Assembly: GCA_031282535.1 (NCBI GenBank)
Contig: JAITDM010000148.1
Span: 1 to 7,911, forward strand
Length of the DNA stretch: 7,911 bases
Direction of reading: 5' to 3'
DNA from: Oscillospiraceae bacterium
GTDB lineage: Bacteria; Bacillota; Clostridia; Oscillospirales; UBA929
The notes under the pieces are model-generated. The model was given only the letters and a program-made list of their open reading frames with translations, was not told where the DNA came from and made no database searches. The position numbers and the translations under genes are program-made. Positions 6,701 through 7,911 of the stretch are shown here, piece by piece (within the stretch, counting starts at the first letter, position 1; each line of letters opens with the position of its first letter).

Positions 6701-7005
6701 ACAGCCTCGACAGCAACGTGGACGCGTCGGAGATAGCCGGTCTCTCCACCTGGTACCGCAACCGGGTGGGGCAGGACGCGGCCGAGACGCTCTATGATTT
6801 TGTACCCGCCGCCCTGGGGCGCGGCGGCCGGGGCAGCCACCAGTCCAATCTCTACGTGGCGCGCCCCGCCTGGACGCCCTCGTTCATCGTGGAGACGGGT
6901 TTCCTCTGCAACCCCGCCGAAGCCGAATGGATGGCCGACGACGGGGCGCAAAGCCGCCTGGCCCGCGCCCTCGCCGAAGGCGTGCTGGCCTATTTTCAAG
7001 CGTAG
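3799..7005 (+). CDS. Membrane-anchored GHL10 glycosyl hydrolase fused to N-acetylmuramoyl-L-alanine amidase (Amidase_3)
   Basis: A 1068-residue cell-wall enzyme. Order of parts: a short basic start with a membrane segment at about 5-28, acting as signal or anchor; a Pro/Gly/Ser-rich linker at about 32-108; then a GHL10 (DUF187, YngK-like) domain at about 110-475. That domain has FRAVWVAS, HAWINPFR (206-213), DGVHYDDYFYP (275-285), FGVSPFGIW (333-341), YICPQLYW (377-384) and VGHADYR. Two beta-rich, Ig-like stretches follow (about 504-582 and 590-706, split by a serine run), then an SH3-like domain (708-766) and a beta-rich AMIN-like region (about 767-880). The C-terminal Amidase_3 domain (about 886-1066) keeps the zinc ligands H896 (DPGHGG), E913 and H966 (SIHGN) and the catalytic E1032 (VETGF), so it should be active. 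It should cut the bond between MurNAc and the stem peptide outside the membrane. The GHL10 half is inferred to cut the glycan. The gene is monocistronic by context. Confidence 0.95.
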   Translation: MRKNVKILVGLITALAVVALGAGSIYFFAYAPEDVPGAATLAPSGSAAPPGPGRPETPGPPEDESLSGSDQPDDVTPGEPGLPAAGGQPETTPPVAAVPPAPPPSETTPFRAVWVASVLNLDYPSRTGLSVDALKQEALRILDDAVDIGFNAVILQVRPTGDALYRSEVFPWSANLTGTQGQAPAGDFDPLAFWVEEAHRRGLALHAWINPFRVTAGGAGGHDLTSLSADNPARQHPDWVVAYRDGKLYYNPGLPDVRRLIVNGVAELVRRYEIDGVHYDDYFYPGADFPDDAAYAAHGAGFAQKDDWRRDNINRLIQDTQRTVKDLRPDCRFGVSPFGIWANRSSRQDGSDTRGQESYSAHFADTRRWVRSGWLDYICPQLYWHIGYDVADYQILLDWWRDVVRDTGVDLYVGHADYRVGTGESPSDPWYGADEIVRQLAMNAAAPEVAGDVHFRYGFFAEKGALYRAVKGVYRGTGQETAPPAAAVSAKPAGSGAPIVMPTADFKTLALGRPAKNVSTSDDSYYILGVSDPAQALSVNGQTVDGRGPGGAFGVLVPLEKGANKFTFKQGSRSVSVTITRTSPSSSSSAPERMDKAEIVAGSGVPSDGEEYCRPGETVKLRCKAPIGASVTVTLGGQSFPMEPAVKKQPAGGGYYATTYTYDYTLPDTDVTGQVVTVGAPVYQMTIDGRTSTQTARVVKCLPEGAPYYAQVESETAYVYAKASTSDGPQGELSRGQQDNVTAVTGGGAWVRLAMGGWVQGDDVARTEGRQALANRLTGAVYARGQGWDTLALSGSVCSATRVEYDGQTLTCTVYGAETSPSVSLPADTPFVSFTAARSGANAVYKGTLRAGERLDGYYVTAAQDGTLVLHIKRHPRAGGGAKPLAGLVVLLDPGHGGGESGALGPFGDRLPEKTINLYTASKVRWELEQMGATVVMTRTEDTTVSLAARVAQSRALRPDLFLSIHGNSLDSNVDASEIAGLSTWYRNRVGQDAAETLYDFVPAALGRGGRGSHQSNLYVARPAWTPSFIVETGFLCNPAEAEWMADDGAQSRLARALAEGVLAYFQA

Positions 7006-7009
7006 CGCT

Positions 7010-7690
7010 TCACAGGCTGTTTTGACGCGGGGCGGCCGAGGGCGGCGTTGCGGTGGTTACCACGGCGGTGGTCCGGGCGGCGGCCTCCGCTTTTTTCTCC
7101 CGGACGAAGCGGTCAAAGGTACTCCGTTTCAGCCCGGTCTGCTTGAGTGCTTTGGTTGCGGGGATATGCCCCGCCCGCCAATGCTCGTAGATCTTATCGA
7201 AGTTGGAGGGCTTGGGGATGTAAGGACGGCCCAGGTGTTTGCCCTGGGCCCGGGCCAGCGCGATGCCCTCCGCCTGCCGCTGGCGGATGTTGACGCGCTC
7301 CTGCTCCGCCACATAGGAGAGAATCTGCAGCACGATGTCCGCGATGAACGTCCCGGTCAAATCCTTGCCGCTCTTGGTGGTGTCCAGCAGCGGCAGATCC
7401 AGCACCCGGATGTGTACCCCCAAGTCCTTTGTGAGCGCCTTCCATTCCTCGATGATCTCGTGGTAGTTGCGCCCCAGCCGGTCTATGCTCTTGACGACAA
7501 GGATGTCGCCTGCGCAGAGCCGCGCCTTGAGCGCCTGGTACTCTGTGCGCTCAAAATCCTTGCCGCTCGCCTGGTCCGAGTAGACCTGGCCGGGGATGAC
7601 GCCGGCGTTCTTCAACGCCTCAAACTGCCGGGCGCTGTTTTGTTCCCGGCTGGAAACGCGCGCGTAACCGAAAATTTTCTGATGTCCCAT
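7010..7690 (-). CDS. Small serine recombinase (resolvase/invertase family)
   Basis: A 226-residue site-specific recombinase. The N-terminal catalytic domain has YARVSSREQN with nucleophile S13 and R11; SIDRLGRN (68-75) supplies D70, R71 and R74, the expected active-site set. A long helix, YVAEQERVNIRQRQAEGIAL (126-145), links it to a DNA-binding region (about 152-200) with KALKQTGLKRSTFDRFVREK. The ending after about 200 is a low-complexity Ala/Thr/Pro tail. The ATG at 7690 is preferred over the GTG at 7693 because GGGAGG (7698-7703) lies 7 nt from it. Relatives such as gamma-delta resolvase cut and rejoin DNA through a serine-DNA link. The DNA site it acts on is not identified. No transposase is present, so the gene is either a lone chromosomal recombinase or a remnant of an element. 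Its stop lies 4 bp from the convergent amidase stop. Confidence 0.93.
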   Translation of the reverse strand: MGHQKIFGYARVSSREQNSARQFEALKNAGVIPGQVYSDQASGKDFERTEYQALKARLCAGDILVVKSIDRLGRNYHEIIEEWKALTKDLGVHIRVLDLPLLDTTKSGKDLTGTFIADIVLQILSYVAEQERVNIRQRQAEGIALARAQGKHLGRPYIPKPSNFDKIYEHWRAGHIPATKALKQTGLKRSTFDRFVREKKAEAAARTTAVVTTATPPSAAPRQNSL

Positions 7691-7697
7691 CACATGA

Positions 7698-7703
7698 CCT
7701 CCC
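7698..7703 (-). promoter_or_regulatory. Ribosome binding site of the recombinase
   Basis: GGGAGG on the minus strand, 7 nt before the ATG at 7690 but only 4 nt before the GTG at 7693. It supports the ATG as start. Confidence 0.8.
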
Positions 7704-7722
7704 TGTCTGTGTGTTACTACTA

Positions 7723-7751
7723 AGAATACGGCGAAAAACCAAAGAATGCAA
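7723..7751 (-). promoter_or_regulatory. Possible promoter of the recombinase
   Basis: Minus-strand TTGCAT (7746-7751), 17 bp, then TATTCT (7723-7728), about 30 bp upstream of the start. Both hexamers are moderate matches; spacing and position are right. Confidence 0.4.
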
Positions 7752-7803
7752 GACTTTTTGGAATTGCGAGCGCCGCACCGCAGCGTGGGAGGGGCTGGAT
7801 CGC

Positions 7804-7860
7804 AGGCTCTCCGGCCACTGTATCTTGAGGCATATACAAGATGTAGTGGCTGGAGAGCCT
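7804..7860 (+). other. Long hairpin, fully paired only in plus-strand RNA
   Basis: Arms 7804-7827 and 7837-7860 (24 bases each, 9-nt loop) match as an inverted repeat with three differences. In a plus-strand transcript all three become G-U or U-G pairs, giving an unbroken 24-bp stem; in a minus-strand transcript they would be A-C mismatches. CATTTTGC follows, a short T-run, so it might act as a terminator or attenuator in the leader of the gene that seems to start at 7905. It may instead be a small dispersed element or a binding site, since the inner part resembles NrdR boxes. Confidence 0.6.
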
Positions 7861-7904
7861 CATTTTGCGGCGCCGTACGGATGGCGGATAAAGGAAGGAA
7901 ACGG

Positions 7905-7911
7905 ATGTGGT
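7905..7911 (+). CDS. Probable start of a further gene (truncated by window edge)
   Basis: Only ATG TGG T is visible. AAGGAAGG (7891-7898) lies 6 nt upstream at the right distance for a ribosome binding site. An in-frame ATG at 7881 is an alternative but has no such site. Nothing can be said about the product. The gene would be divergent from the recombinase and downstream of the 7804-7860 hairpin. Confidence 0.35.

Noticed and set aside
3751..6999. Minus-strand open frame of 1082 codons opposite the amidase gene
   Set aside because: It mirrors a GC-rich gene whose codon bias suppresses stops on the other strand. It shows no domain, is rich in Arg/Gly/Ala/His, and the plus strand carries clear catalytic motifs.
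6998..7010. AAGCG-TAG-CGCTT mini-hairpin at the amidase stop codon as a terminator
   Set aside because: The stem is only five base pairs and there is no T-tract on either strand, so it cannot be supported as a terminator.
6794..7723. Plus-strand 309-codon frame across the amidase end and recombinase
   Set aside because: It is a shadow frame through two well-supported genes with no motif of its own.

Overview
The window looks like chromosomal DNA from a GC-rich member of the Clostridia (Bacillota), perhaps an Oscillospiraceae-type gut bacterium. This is an inference from four things: strong GGAGG-type ribosome binding sites, a lipoprotein solute-binding protein of the LplA/DUF3502 style, a large GHL10 plus Amidase_3 cell-wall enzyme, and consensus-like sigma-A promoters. 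No rRNA, tRNA, CRISPR array or insertion sequence was seen.

Positions 1-1490 (minus strand) form a visibly AT-richer block with a compact two-gene operon. A consensus promoter drives a 72-residue XRE/HTH regulator, followed 16 bp later by a large DUF4011-type superfamily 1 helicase. The helicase runs off the left edge after 396 codons. The composition break and the gene pair suggest a horizontally acquired, possibly defence-related module.

Positions 1490-3453 (plus strand) carry a GC-rich lipoprotein gene, a substrate-binding protein of a carbohydrate-type ABC transporter with no permease gene nearby. A promoter, 11-bp-periodic direct repeats and a leader hairpin lie upstream. A perfect 23-bp inverted repeat lies downstream.

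Positions 3454-7005 (plus strand) hold a stretch without a recognised gene, then a good promoter overlapping a perfect 17-bp tandem duplication. Next is a 1068-residue membrane-anchored protein. It fuses a GHL10 glycosyl-hydrolase domain, beta-rich and SH3-like modules, and a complete zinc amidase (Amidase_3). It probably combines amidase and glycan-cleaving activity on peptidoglycan in one polypeptide and is the most interesting gene here.

Positions 7006-7911 carry a convergent small serine recombinase on the minus strand, its stop codon 4 bp from the stop of the amidase gene. Upstream of the recombinase is a long inverted repeat that pairs perfectly only in plus-strand RNA, because all its mismatches become G-U pairs. 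A well-formed ribosome binding site and ATG at the right edge suggest that a new plus-strand gene begins there, with the hairpin in its leader.
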